Shown here piece after piece: positions 25,509 to 33,054 of a DNA stretch of 64,000 nucleotides. The position numbers and the translations under genes were made by a program. The notes beneath the pieces were generated by a model. That model was not told the origin of the DNA and did no database searches. It saw nothing but the letters and a program-made list of their open reading frames with translations. Each line of letters starts with the position of its first letter. The stretch's first letter is position 1. This stretch comes from Natrinema salaciae (GTDB taxonomy: Archaea; Halobacteriota; Halobacteria; Halobacteriales; Natrialbaceae), in contig NZ_FOFD01000001.1 of the NCBI RefSeq assembly GCF_900110865.1, positions 992,001 through 1,056,000 of the forward strand. The letters are read 5' to 3'.

Positions 25509-25820
25509 ATGAAAGTTCAAATTGAAATTACATTACAAAGTGGAGAAACCACTCATATTAGCGGTAGCAAGCGGGACGACTGGCAGGGCCTGACAAACCC
25601 ATGTCCAGAATGCGGGAGCTGTGAATTCAATCATTTTAGGGTAACTGGAGGGCACTACGGAAAGCAAGGCAGCTCTGTAATTATGCGGACAGACTACTGG
25701 AGCGTAGAACAGACCCTATTCACCCGGTGCAAGTCCTGTAATGAAATACTTTTCAAGCATCCAGCTTTCGACCTGCTCTTCGATCCAGATGGTGAGAATA
25801 ACGCTGTGATCGAAATGTGA
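25509..25820 (+). CDS. Small zinc-ribbon protein (103 aa)
   Basis: Two Cys pairs, CPECGSCEF and CKSCNE, frame a beta-rich region containing a YWSVEQTLFTRC strand, so a treble-clef or ribbon zinc fold is likely. ATG 25509 has a GGAGG sequence about 8 bases upstream. It is divergent from the transglycosylase-ArcS gene across a 206-base intergenic region that must hold both promoters. Function unknown. It may be linked to the modification gene only by position. Confidence 0.65.
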   Translation: MKVQIEITLQSGETTHISGSKRDDWQGLTNPCPECGSCEFNHFRVTGGHYGKQGSSVIMRTDYWSVEQTLFTRCKSCNEILFKHPAFDLLFDPDGENNAVIEM

Positions 25821-25843
25821 TTTCAGAGTACCAAAGCGAATGC

Positions 25844-25904
25844 CACCACGTTCACGCGGGGGATGAAGCCGACGTGGTGATTGTCCCGCCCTGGCCGGCG
25901 GCTA
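25844..25904. repeat. Two adjacent hairpins
   Basis: CACCACGT at 25844-25851 pairs with ACGTGGTG at 25872-25879 across a 20-base loop. About ten bases further, CCGCC pairs with GGCGG. There is no gene around them. They could be a structured RNA, a terminator of the 25509 gene, or the end of a lost insertion sequence. Confidence 0.45.
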
Positions 25905-25971
25905 CTCCTTACCCATCTGGGTAAGCATGAAATCCTCTCGAGACATCTCGAAATTTCTTATTGAGTGACGT

Positions 25972-26211
25972 CTACCCAATCTCGAGTGCATCGACGCCCT
26001 CGCATGGTTCGACATCGTACTCGAGGAGACGATAGGTGGCCAGCTGCTAGGCCTGCTCGGCGAGCTTAGGATCAGCCTGTTCGTAGTGGACTAAAAACTC
26101 GGTCAGTGCAACGGCGATCAGGAGGTCCTCTTGACGATTGGTCAGGGGCATCGCCGCTTGTTTGGCTAGGTGCCGATACTGCTCAACGAAGTCGAGGAGA
26201 TCGAGTTCCAT
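25972..26211 (-). pseudogene. Small haloarchaeal protein gene with an internal stop
   Basis: From ATG 26211 the frame reads MELDLLDFVEQYRHLAKQAA and on to KLAEQA, then a TAG at 26047-26049, and continues in frame as QLATYRLLEYDVEPCEG to a stop at 25972. The sequence after the stop still looks coding, so a CAG-to-TAG change probably truncated an 79-residue protein to 54 residues. Family unknown. Confidence 0.5.
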
Positions 26212-26504
26212 AGATCAGAACCGATTTCCTCGGATTCGTCTTTCTAACCCGTGGTATCCGGTACTTTGACCGCTATTTAACGCGGCAAGAAAATAAATCG
26301 TGGGGATGTGTGGACGGCCGAAGCGCCGCGACCGGGTTATAGGACCGTGCTCGACATCCGTCCGGCCCATCGGGCCACCGAACCCGCTGTGGCGCTTAGC
26401 CTTCGGCAGGTAGTGCTCGTGCTCGAGCACCGTCAAGGCGTAGGCCGTCTTCGCGCCCTTGTTCCAGTCTTTGCGAGCGAACTCGCGACGAGTTCACCAC
26501 TCGC

Positions 26505-26801
26505 TGTGACAACCCCCAACCACCGACCGCACTCGAGGCAGGTGGCTACTCGTTCGACGACCCACGAACCCGCCGTGCACTGAACGAGGACTTGGACATC
26601 CGCTTTGCGACAGTGGGTCCAATCTACGCGGTCGAGAGTGAGAGCGGAACTACCTACGAGGTTGATATCGAGGCAACGACGTGTACCTGCCCTGATTTCG
26701 AGCAGCGCGAGCCAGATGACGGCTGCAAGCATCTTCGGCGTGTCGACCTCGAGATCCGCACAGGACTTGTTCCTGCGCCAAATGGGACGTTCAGTCACTG
26801 A
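26505..26801 (+). pseudogene. SWIM zinc-finger protein, 5' end lost
   Basis: The frame contains DDPRTRRALNEDLDIRFA and a SWIM zinc finger CTCPDFEQREPDDGCKH, a short family abundant in haloarchaea near mobile elements. No good start codon lies upstream in frame; a TTG at 26592 is possible but falls inside the conserved region. I therefore treat the gene as 5'-truncated. SWIM domains bind DNA or protein, so a transposon-linked regulatory role would be usual. Confidence 0.55.
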
Positions 26802-26957
26802 CGAGAGGAGACTGAGTCAGTGCTCGAGACAGTTTGTCGCCCCGGAAGGGGTGCGGGGCTCGAACGGAGCCACCGCAGCAATCCATGAATATAGCAGATG
26901 GAGTAACAGCGTCGCCAGACAGTGAAACGACTCATTTCGACATCGTGGTGTCGTCTC

Positions 26958-27113
26958 ATGACCGACTGTAACGAGTGTCGACTACCAACCTGTACGAGAC
27001 TCGCCCGCAACCAAGTAGGGTATACCGGCCAATTCTGTTCGGACAGGTGTGAGGTCCGATATGAGCACCACCTGACAGACGCTCGAGACGTTGCTCAAGA
27101 GGACGCGTACTGA
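26958..27113 (+). CDS. Small zinc-finger protein (51 aa)
   Basis: The pattern CNECRLPTC...FCSDRC gives four to five Cys residues for one zinc site. ATG 26958 is preferred to the earlier 26922. The stop codon overlaps the ATG of the next small gene by one base (TGATG), so they are coupled. It is one of several short zinc proteins typical of haloarchaeal mobile DNA. Confidence 0.6.
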   Translation: MTDCNECRLPTCTRLARNQVGYTGQFCSDRCEVRYEHHLTDARDVAQEDAY

Positions 27114-27304
27114 TGCTAGAGCAGGTTGATCACCGTGGCAAGTGCTTCACGATCGATGATGCCATCATCGACGAAATAAGCGACGAGCACTTCCGACGGA
27201 CAGATGCACTCGAACAGCAGGCCCAGCGAGAGGCTCGTGAACTCGAGCGTGCGAAGGCAGTCGCTGGACCAGACAGTGTAGGTTCTGATATCGGTGTTGT
27301 TTAA
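27113..27304 (+). CDS. Hypothetical protein (63 aa)
   Basis: Acidic and helical, with a probable helix DEHFRRTDALEQQAQREA. It is translationally coupled to the zinc-finger gene just upstream by a one-base overlap. No motif is recognised; I infer only that the two act together. Confidence 0.55.
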   Translation: MLEQVDHRGKCFTIDDAIIDEISDEHFRRTDALEQQAQREARELERAKAVAGPDSVGSDIGVV

Positions 27305-27354
27305 CAAGTATCTTCCAGTTTTGAATCCTCAAATCACCCGAATATCTAGAGAAG

Positions 27355-27504
27355 TTGTACCCGCGAGTCAAAGACGCGTTTTGCGAGCGCAAACGCGGTT
27401 CATTGCTCGGTGTCGGCTGCGACCCCGAGGGGATCTTCGACTTCGCTCTGGCTGAGCCAGACCTTCATGTCCTCGCGGTTCTTGTGTTGCTGGAAATTTA
27501 TGGT
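27355..27504 (-). pseudogene. Fragment of a tyrosine-recombinase (integrase) gene
   Basis: Translation gives FQQHKNREDMKVWLSQSEVE, then DPLGVAADTEQ, a TGA, then TAFALAKRV before the similarity ends. This matches the start of the catalytic domain in a common haloarchaeal phage-type integrase family. Only about 50 residues remain. It is another trace of former integrations in this island. Confidence 0.6.
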
Positions 27505-27717
27505 GTCCGGAATGCGCGTATTCCGGCCAATTCTGGGCAGAATACTAGTCTTTTCGGTGGGGTTCGGGCGTCGATCAGGGTAAATTCTGTCCGACTTTGG
27601 GAGAGTTCTCGGACATGCTTCTATGGTGTGGAAGTAGTTCGGCTACACGGGTTACTCTCGTTTTCTACTTTCACCTTTGTCCAATGGTAGATATGGATCA
27701 GCCTCGAATGTTAACCT

Positions 27718-27984
27718 ATGACATCCGGCGATGAACCAGACATGGACGTTCGAAATCCGCCTACAGAATGGGAAGACGAGGATTGGCTGTTTGTAATGAT
27801 GGCGCTTCAGGATTTCGCTGAGCAACCAGTCGAATCAGGTAATCAGATTGAGGATATAATGGAGATGTCCGGTGACGGCTATTCGGTCCGTGCGATTCAA
27901 CTCAGAGACGGGATTGCAGACTATCTTGGAATCCGGGTTGGAGAAGCAGAAGAGCAGCTTCGAGGTGGATCTGGAGAACAGTAA
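27718..27984 (+). CDS. Hypothetical acidic protein (88 aa)
   Basis: Very acidic, with a compact middle (EDWLFVMMALQDFAEQPVE, YSVRAIQLRDGIADYLGI) that looks like a small helical domain. ATG 27718 directly follows the TAACCT stretch after an AT-rich segment. No relatives recognised. It stands alone between an integrase remnant and a minus-strand membrane protein gene. Confidence 0.5.
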   Translation: MTSGDEPDMDVRNPPTEWEDEDWLFVMMALQDFAEQPVESGNQIEDIMEMSGDGYSVRAIQLRDGIADYLGIRVGEAEEQLRGGSGEQ

Positions 27985-28061
27985 CACCGACCCTGATTTC
28001 TGGAGGTCACAGTACATGAGTGGGTCCGACACTGTCTGAGTTCTCGGACAGTGACTGTAGC

Positions 28062-28313
28062 CTATCTACCCTTAGATGACCACACCAAAATTCCGATAAC
28101 AAAACTCGTCAAGCCGAAAAGAGACACAATTTCTACAAAACCCCCTCCGACGAACTGGACGAACTCGGAATAGCGACTTCCCAAAGGCGATCCATGTTCA
28201 ACAGCGGTTGCTGAGATCACTCGAGGAAAAATACTCCCAAGAGCAACGATTCCAATAGTTCCACCAATAAGGAGTACAACGAGTTTGCCAGCAAGATCTC
28301 CCTGTGTACCCAT
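28062..28313 (-). CDS. Small membrane protein (83 aa)
   Basis: Two predicted transmembrane helices: LVVLLIGGTIGIVALGSI near residues 11-28 and IVSLFGLTSFVIGILVW near 62-78, joined by a polar loop. Start ATG 28313. Function unknown. Such short membrane proteins are frequent in pleolipovirus-like and plasmid DNA. Confidence 0.55.
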   Translation of the reverse strand: MGTQGDLAGKLVVLLIGGTIGIVALGSIFPRVISATAVEHGSPLGSRYSEFVQFVGGGFVEIVSLFGLTSFVIGILVWSSKGR

Positions 28314-28533
28314 ACACAGTTCAATGCCATCTCCGATAAAATTGTTTCGTGGTGAAATACAGGAGTCTGAGAAGAGTTTGGGATCCTGTGTTGGCGACGA
28401 TAGAAGAGACCGAAATTACTCTACTTCTCGGACACAGCGATCGCAAGAAGTACACACTGCGAGAGCAGCAAGAGCGACCGAGTGGTATCTACTTCAGAAC
28501 TCGCGGTCCGCCTACACAAATCTCATTCCATTC

Positions 28534-28653
28534 TTAGAGCATCAGCGCGTAGCCTGTAATTGTGAACAGAACAAAGAACAACAGTATCCACGGCGCAGAA
28601 TGATGCGCCCACGTTGCGAGCATTGCTCGGAAGGTGGCATTTGCCGACTGCAT
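28534..28653 (-). CDS. Very small membrane protein (39 aa)
   Basis: ATG 28653 opens a 39-codon frame with one strong transmembrane helix (WILLFFVLFTITGYALML) after an amphipathic start (MQSANATFRAMLATWAHH). Although short, the pattern is that of a real single-pass peptide and not random sequence. Possible small viral or plasmid membrane protein. 28314-28533, between it and the next gene, holds no clear frame. Confidence 0.45.
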   Translation of the reverse strand: MQSANATFRAMLATWAHHSAPWILLFFVLFTITGYALML

Positions 28654-28762
28654 ACAATCAAAAACCTACCAGGCGTTATTAAGCAACTAGGGTGGGGGTG
28701 GGTTGCCCGAGCGTCCGACCTTCATCGAATTCTCGGACACGGTCTTGGTTCACCGGATCAGG

Positions 28763-29011
28763 CTATTCGTCACTACTACCGTAGAAAACGTCGATCGATG
28801 CTTCATCTGGGTGTTCTTCGAACATCCGATCCTCTAAATCTGATTTCAGTTTCGATGTACTATCCTCAACTCTCTCGTATTGAGTTCGATACACACTTTT
28901 TGGGACATTGCCCTCGCCCGTGAGTGTTCGAAGTAGGTTTGATCGTGCATCCTGCAGCTGATGGATAGCTTCGGCGATCTTCTCCCACTCCACCATATCT
29001 GTTCGTTGCAT
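28763..29011 (-). CDS. Hypothetical coiled-coil protein (82 aa)
   Basis: From ATG 29011 the protein is helical and charged (WEKIAEAIHQLQDARSNLLR, RVEDSTSKLKSDLEDRMF), consistent with a two-helix hairpin or coiled coil. An ATG five codons later is also possible. No motif. It is encoded just before the integrase gene on the opposite strand. Confidence 0.5.
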   Translation of the reverse strand: MQRTDMVEWEKIAEAIHQLQDARSNLLRTLTGEGNVPKSVYRTQYERVEDSTSKLKSDLEDRMFEEHPDEASIDVFYGSSDE

Positions 29012-29249
29012 CTTCAATATCGAAGACAGTCGCGTTGCATGTAATGTTTCTCTCACGGCGGCGGAAGTGATCGTAGAAAACGAGGTGGGTCCATGTCTCC
29101 AGTCTGTCGCAGAAGACAAGAGGGTACGACACTGGTGAGATTTTCAGACGAAGTATTCTCAAACACCATCTCATCTGTAGAGTGTTAGAATATTGATTGT
29201 GAAATGTAGGGCGTGTCAGATTTAACAGCGATATGCTGGAAAACCAGTC

Positions 29250-29954
29250 ATGGTAACTGATGACCCGAATGGGCGATCCGCTCGATTGGACGCACCAACT
29301 AATCGGCAGTATCGGTTGATGAAGATCGATACGAACAGACACGTTGATCCGGAGTACCGGGAAGAGTGTATGTTCGTTCTCGTAACGATGGGGGAACTAG
29401 GGCTCAGAGCGGGCGAAGTAGCGCATATGCGCCGTGAATGGGTAGATGAATCGAACAAGTCGATCCAAATACCCCGATTCGACGAGTGCGATCACGGTGA
29501 ATCGGGCGGAGTTTGTGGATACTGCACTGCTCAAGCGAAACTCTCCGTCGAGAATAATGGGATTCCGCTGGAAGAGGCACTGGAAAACAGGTGGGAACCC
29601 AAAATTGAGGCTTCTGCGAGAACGATTCCCTATCACTGGTCAGATGAGATTGTCCGGATATACGACCGATTCTTCATCGATCGTGACCGGTTCGATCTGT
29701 CTCGTGTCGCAGTGAACCGTCGGGTTAATCGAATCGCACGGGCTACGGATGTCATCGACGAGGACGATATTTATCCCCATGCTCTCCGCGCTCACGCAGC
29801 GATACATCACGTCAATAATGGTCTTCGAGCCTTCCCTCTTGCAAAATTCATGGGGTGGGATGGACCCAGTGGGGCACTGCCATATATCAAGCTCGCCTCG
29901 AAGGATGTGAAATCTGCTTTCGATCAGGCCTATAAGAACGATCCATTCACGTGA
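29250..29954 (+). CDS. Tyrosine recombinase (catalytic domain only), 234 aa
   Basis: Catalytic residues can be read: Arg in GLRAGEVAHM, the His-x-x-Arg box in HALRAHAAIHH, GWDG, and the nucleophile Tyr in LPYIKLAS. A Cys/His segment (DECDHGESGGVCGYC) may bind zinc. The N-terminal DNA-binding (SAM-like) domain normally found in XerC/D integrases is missing or reduced to about 30 residues, so the protein is short for the family. It is probably the recombinase of the older element whose right end is at 32.98 kb, or a stranded relative. Activity is possible because the catalytic set looks complete. Confidence 0.75.
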   Translation: MVTDDPNGRSARLDAPTNRQYRLMKIDTNRHVDPEYREECMFVLVTMGELGLRAGEVAHMRREWVDESNKSIQIPRFDECDHGESGGVCGYCTAQAKLSVENNGIPLEEALENRWEPKIEASARTIPYHWSDEIVRIYDRFFIDRDRFDLSRVAVNRRVNRIARATDVIDEDDIYPHALRAHAAIHHVNNGLRAFPLAKFMGWDGPSGALPYIKLASKDVKSAFDQAYKNDPFT

Positions 29955-30313
29955 CCAAAGTGCGGTGCTGGCCCCAAGCGACCGAAGCCCTCGCCACGCA
30001 TAAGCGCGCGCTCCATCCCAGTTAGACGGTTCACTAAAATTTTTGCGCACCCGCAGGGGGTGCGTTTCACCTGGATCAACTGGAACTGCCAACCGAACAG
30101 CCGCCGCGGTTTTTTAGATTTTGTACCGTTAGGTACACGCGGTAAGGCCCCTTGCCCGGAAACCGGGAAATCACGGAAATGAGATACTACTCGAGCAGTG
30201 GCGATAGTCGTCGCTCGAGGGTCTGAAAACAAGTAAGGTTGTGAAGCTTCGCTACGGACGAAACTCTGCTTTCAGAAATATGGTCTCCGAACGGTGTTGC
30301 CACTCAGCGGTCG
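29955..30313. other. Non-coding region downstream of the first DUF7845 gene, with conserved anchors
   Basis: Contains hairpins (CGCACCC/GGGTGCG near 30048-30065; GTACC/GGTAC near 30124). Three short anchors recur next to the other DUF7845 gene: GGATCAACTGGA at 30073-30084, GGTTGTGAA at 30237-30245 and GTGTTGCCACT at 30294-30304. No frame looks coding. Candidate replication origin or regulatory tail of the element. Confidence 0.5.
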
Positions 30314-32329
30314 TCACTCAGCGGCGTTCCCGAGACAGAACAGTCGATCTCCGACGTAGTGGAACGGCTCCTGGTCCGGTCGCCGATTTCCATTCATCTG
30401 GTAGGTGAACGACGCGTCGATAAATCGTGCAGCAGTCTTCGCACCAGTATCTCGAGCGGCCTGGAGACCAGAACGGAGCAACTTCTGCAACTCGTACTTC
30501 GAGTAGCTGCCGGTCAACTCGACATCGAATCCATCGTAGTGCTCGTCCAAGACGGCGCCGTGTCGGCGGGCCCACTTCGCAAGCGGAGAGTCGTCGGCGA
30601 TCTCGTCGTTGCCCTCGACAATCGCGTCGATTCCATTCTCGACCCACTCGGTGACGTCTTCGAGGGCGGCAAAGACGTCCTCAATCTTGTCCCGGACGAC
30701 CTCGTCGGCTAAGTCGTAGGTTCCACGGCCGACCTTCTCGACGAGGCCACCCCATTTCTCGATTGCGCGGTACACGCTGCTGCTCGAGGTGTCCGTCTCG
30801 TCGACGAGCTGCTCGTAGTGCATCTGCCCACCGTCGGCCAGGGCCTTCACGACGGCTCGATCAGTCGATGTTAGATCCTCGCGTGCGAGTTGTGCACGCG
30901 TGAGGTCTTCCTCAGTCTCGCGGAGCTCCTCGGTCGGATCCGAGTGAACCGGTATGCTTCGCTCACTCTCGTCGGCGTCCCAGTACGCATCGGAGACGTA
31001 GACATCGGGATCGGCGTGCAACGGAAGGTCAGCAGCGTTCAGCGAGAACACGAGGTACTCGTCGAGCTCACGCTTCAGGTTCTGATAGTCGAACTCGTCG
31101 TCGGACTTGTACGGGACAGCGCTCCCGTCCAAGTAGTCGCTGTGACCGGTATTGAACTGAACCTCGATCTTCGGATGGTACATCGACGAGCCCGACGAAT
31201 GCTTCTCTGGCTGCTTCGGGAGGTAACTCTTCAGCAGTTTCCCGACGGTGTGATCGCCGTAGAGCTTCTCGAGCGAGGTCTCGTTCATCGCGACAGCGTG
31301 GCGGTGACCGATGATCTTCTCGTTGTCCCACTTGTACTCGCCGCGACCGCGCCGAACACTCGAAAACTGCGCGAGCCGATCCATCACGCCGTTCGTATCG
31401 ACGAAGCGCTCTTCGGAGAGTTCACGCTGGATCCGTACGTACAACCCGAGACCCCAGACGCGGGAGTAGTCGTGAATGCACTCGTCTTTGAAGTACCGTG
31501 TGTCGATGTCAAGTTCGTCCATCAGCGTACGGAGGACCTCGAGGACCTCCTCCATTTCGAGGTTGCTCGACTGCGCTTCGACGCGGATCCCGAGCGGGAG
31601 ATTTTTCGGCATCGATTGAATCCGCTCGTCGGTCTCACAGTGTTTTGCGTTCGGCAGCGACGGGCGAAACTGGAAGGTGACCTTCTTTTCGCCGACGTCG
31701 TCAGCAGCGACGACACCGATCACGTACTCGTTGTACGAGTCCCCAGAGTCGCCAGACCGTGTCTTGATCTTCGCATCCTCGTCGCGATAGCTGATCTTGT
31801 TGTCCTCGTGGTTGAGGATCCAGGTATCGCCGGCAGCGTCGAACGCGCCAACGTCGTCTTGCCCGGTCTCGTCCATCATACAGCGGTCCCACTGGCTGAC
31901 AACGGCGAAGTACGGCGCCATCCCGTCCTGTCCCCGGCGGAGATCCTCCTTGAGGGGCTCGAAGAGGAAGTTCGCTCGGAGCTCGTGGACTTGTGGATCG
32001 ATCAGCGGACACCCGTCAGGTCGGAACTTCGGTGAACCTTCCTCACAGCGGTCCTCCGAGTGATGTCGACGTTCGGCGACGACGGTCCGAAACTCGCTCT
32101 GGCAGAACCGACACGCGGATCGAGCCTCCGTTTCGTCGACGTCGCGATCTTTGTCGAACTCGAGTTCGGTGCCACCGTCTACCTCGTCACCGCCAGCGGT
32201 CGGCGTCTCTTGCTCGATCGAACTCTCGATCTCGTCGTCTACACTGCTGACGGGCCGACCAGCATCGAGTAAGTCGAACGTCTCGTCGGCGGCTTCCTCG
32301 AGCTCGTCCCGATCGGACTTACGCGTCAT
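30314..32329 (-). CDS. DUF7845-type mobile-element protein with zinc finger and winged helix (671 aa)
   Basis: N-terminal C2H2-like finger (CRFCQSEF...H...C), then the DUF7845 region with blocks RDEDAKIKTRSGDSG, TRYFKDECIHDYSRVWGLGL and YVRIQRELSEE, an HPKIEVQFN block, and a C-terminal winged helix (TDRAVVKALADGGQMHYEQL...SSSSVYRAIEKWGGL). ATG 32329 overlaps the stop of the small gene upstream. A homologue of 539 aa lies at 52697-54316 at the end of the provirus. The family is carried by haloarchaeal plasmids and proviruses. A role in replication initiation or copy control is a guess based on its constant place beside a conserved non-coding region. Confidence 0.75.
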   Translation of the reverse strand: MTRKSDRDELEEAADETFDLLDAGRPVSSVDDEIESSIEQETPTAGGDEVDGGTELEFDKDRDVDETEARSACRFCQSEFRTVVAERRHHSEDRCEEGSPKFRPDGCPLIDPQVHELRANFLFEPLKEDLRRGQDGMAPYFAVVSQWDRCMMDETGQDDVGAFDAAGDTWILNHEDNKISYRDEDAKIKTRSGDSGDSYNEYVIGVVAADDVGEKKVTFQFRPSLPNAKHCETDERIQSMPKNLPLGIRVEAQSSNLEMEEVLEVLRTLMDELDIDTRYFKDECIHDYSRVWGLGLYVRIQRELSEERFVDTNGVMDRLAQFSSVRRGRGEYKWDNEKIIGHRHAVAMNETSLEKLYGDHTVGKLLKSYLPKQPEKHSSGSSMYHPKIEVQFNTGHSDYLDGSAVPYKSDDEFDYQNLKRELDEYLVFSLNAADLPLHADPDVYVSDAYWDADESERSIPVHSDPTEELRETEEDLTRAQLAREDLTSTDRAVVKALADGGQMHYEQLVDETDTSSSSVYRAIEKWGGLVEKVGRGTYDLADEVVRDKIEDVFAALEDVTEWVENGIDAIVEGNDEIADDSPLAKWARRHGAVLDEHYDGFDVELTGSYSKYELQKLLRSGLQAARDTGAKTAARFIDASFTYQMNGNRRPDQEPFHYVGDRLFCLGNAAE

Positions 32330-32438
32330 CACCCTCACTGGCGTCGGTCTCGATTACCGTGGCGACGTCATCGGAAACCGAGACCAGCTCCTCGGCCCAG
32401 ATCCGCTCGAAGAGTCGAGCATCTGCTGGTTCGCTCAC
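32319..32438 (-). CDS. Small acidic protein in DUF7845 operon A (39 aa)
   Basis: GTG 32438 overlaps the upstream stop (GTGA), and its own TAA lies inside the start region of the DUF7845 gene. Sequence ARLFERIWAEELVSVSDD. No motif. Support comes from the chain of overlaps that runs through the whole operon. Confidence 0.5.
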   Translation of the reverse strand: MSEPADARLFERIWAEELVSVSDDVATVIETDASEGDDA

Positions 32439-32551
32439 AGCAACTCACCCCGAACGCGGCGGATCTCCCGAAAGCAGTCGGGACACAGTGGTCGGGTCGC
32501 GGGGACGGTTGCCTCGCACTGCGGGCACTCCCGTTCGACGACGCGGCTCAC
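32435..32551 (-). CDS. Zinc-ribbon microprotein in DUF7845 operon A (38 aa)
   Basis: GTG start at 32551. CPQCEA...CPDC gives a complete four-Cys zinc site in 38 residues. It has a direct counterpart of 39 aa at 55355-55474 in operon B (CERCGD...CPEC). It is coupled to the genes on both sides by overlapping stop and start codons. Confidence 0.65.
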   Translation of the reverse strand: MSRVVERECPQCEATVPATRPLCPDCFREIRRVRGELL

Positions 32552-32676
32552 GCAGGATCACCTCCGGGGGTCTCGATCACCTCACTGACGTCGTCCGTCC
32601 ACTGTGCCGCTGGATGAGCTATTGTCGTCCGACTCTCGACCTCATATAGCCAACTCGCTGGGACGAACCCAATCAT
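32548..32676 (-). CDS. Microprotein in DUF7845 operon A (42 aa)
   Basis: ATG 32676; the motif GFVPASWLYEVESRTTIAHP is almost the same as GFVPASRLYDVESGTPIAHP in the 44-aa gene at 56313-56447 of operon B. Conservation between two separate elements shows that it is a real gene. Function unknown. Both ends overlap neighbours. Confidence 0.7.
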   Translation of the reverse strand: MIGFVPASWLYEVESRTTIAHPAAQWTDDVSEVIETPGGDPA

Positions 32677-32912
32677 CGCTGCACCTCCTCGCCGTCGGTC
32701 AGTGACGGACGGACTCGGTTCGAACCCGTGCGCTCGAGGCGACGAGAACACCCTCGTTTATGACCCGCTTCCGACTGACCGTCGAGCAAGAGGGTACACC
32801 GGGCACCGCATTCGTCACAGCGAAACTCGCGGCTTTTCGTCGGCAGCGGTGTGATCCCTAGATTGGTTCGGAGGCGCTTCGCTTCCGCGTCGGAAAGCGT
32901 CACGCCGACCAC
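32673..32912 (-). CDS. Zinc-finger protein, first gene of DUF7845 operon A (79 aa)
   Basis: Contains FRCDECGARC and further Cys (GHKRGCSRRL), likely one zinc site, and a basic N-terminal helix (SDAEAKRLRTNLG). It has a positional counterpart of equal length at 56440-56679, also the first gene of its operon and next to the attachment repeat. Possible DNA-binding regulator. Confidence 0.6.
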   Translation of the reverse strand: MVGVTLSDAEAKRLRTNLGITPLPTKSREFRCDECGARCTLLLDGQSEAGHKRGCSRRLERTGSNRVRPSLTDGEEVQR

Positions 32913-32978
32913 CCCGTCAGGTATAGATCCTTTCTGACAGTTTTAATTCGTACAAAACCGCAATGATTAAGGTCAGAG

Positions 32979-32991
32979 TGGGGTCGGAGGG
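32979..32991 (+). repeat. attL-like copy of the tRNA-Trp 3' end (13 bp)
   Basis: TGGGGTCGGAGGG here is identical to 56739-56751, the last 13 bases of the tRNA-Trp gene, in the same orientation. It lies 63 bases from the 3' end of the SNJ2-like integrase gene, exactly where a left attachment site is expected. It is also the right boundary of the older element to its left. Confidence 0.75.
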
Positions 32992-33054
32992 CGCGACTCT
33001 CCCAACTTACACGATACTGACAGGGATCTACAGCGGTTATCTCTGGCGATTAGT

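Noticed and set aside
27541-27560. GTGGGGTTCGGGCG as a further copy of the attachment repeat
   Set aside because: It differs from the 13-mer by an inserted base and lacks the flanking match, so it is within chance expectation.
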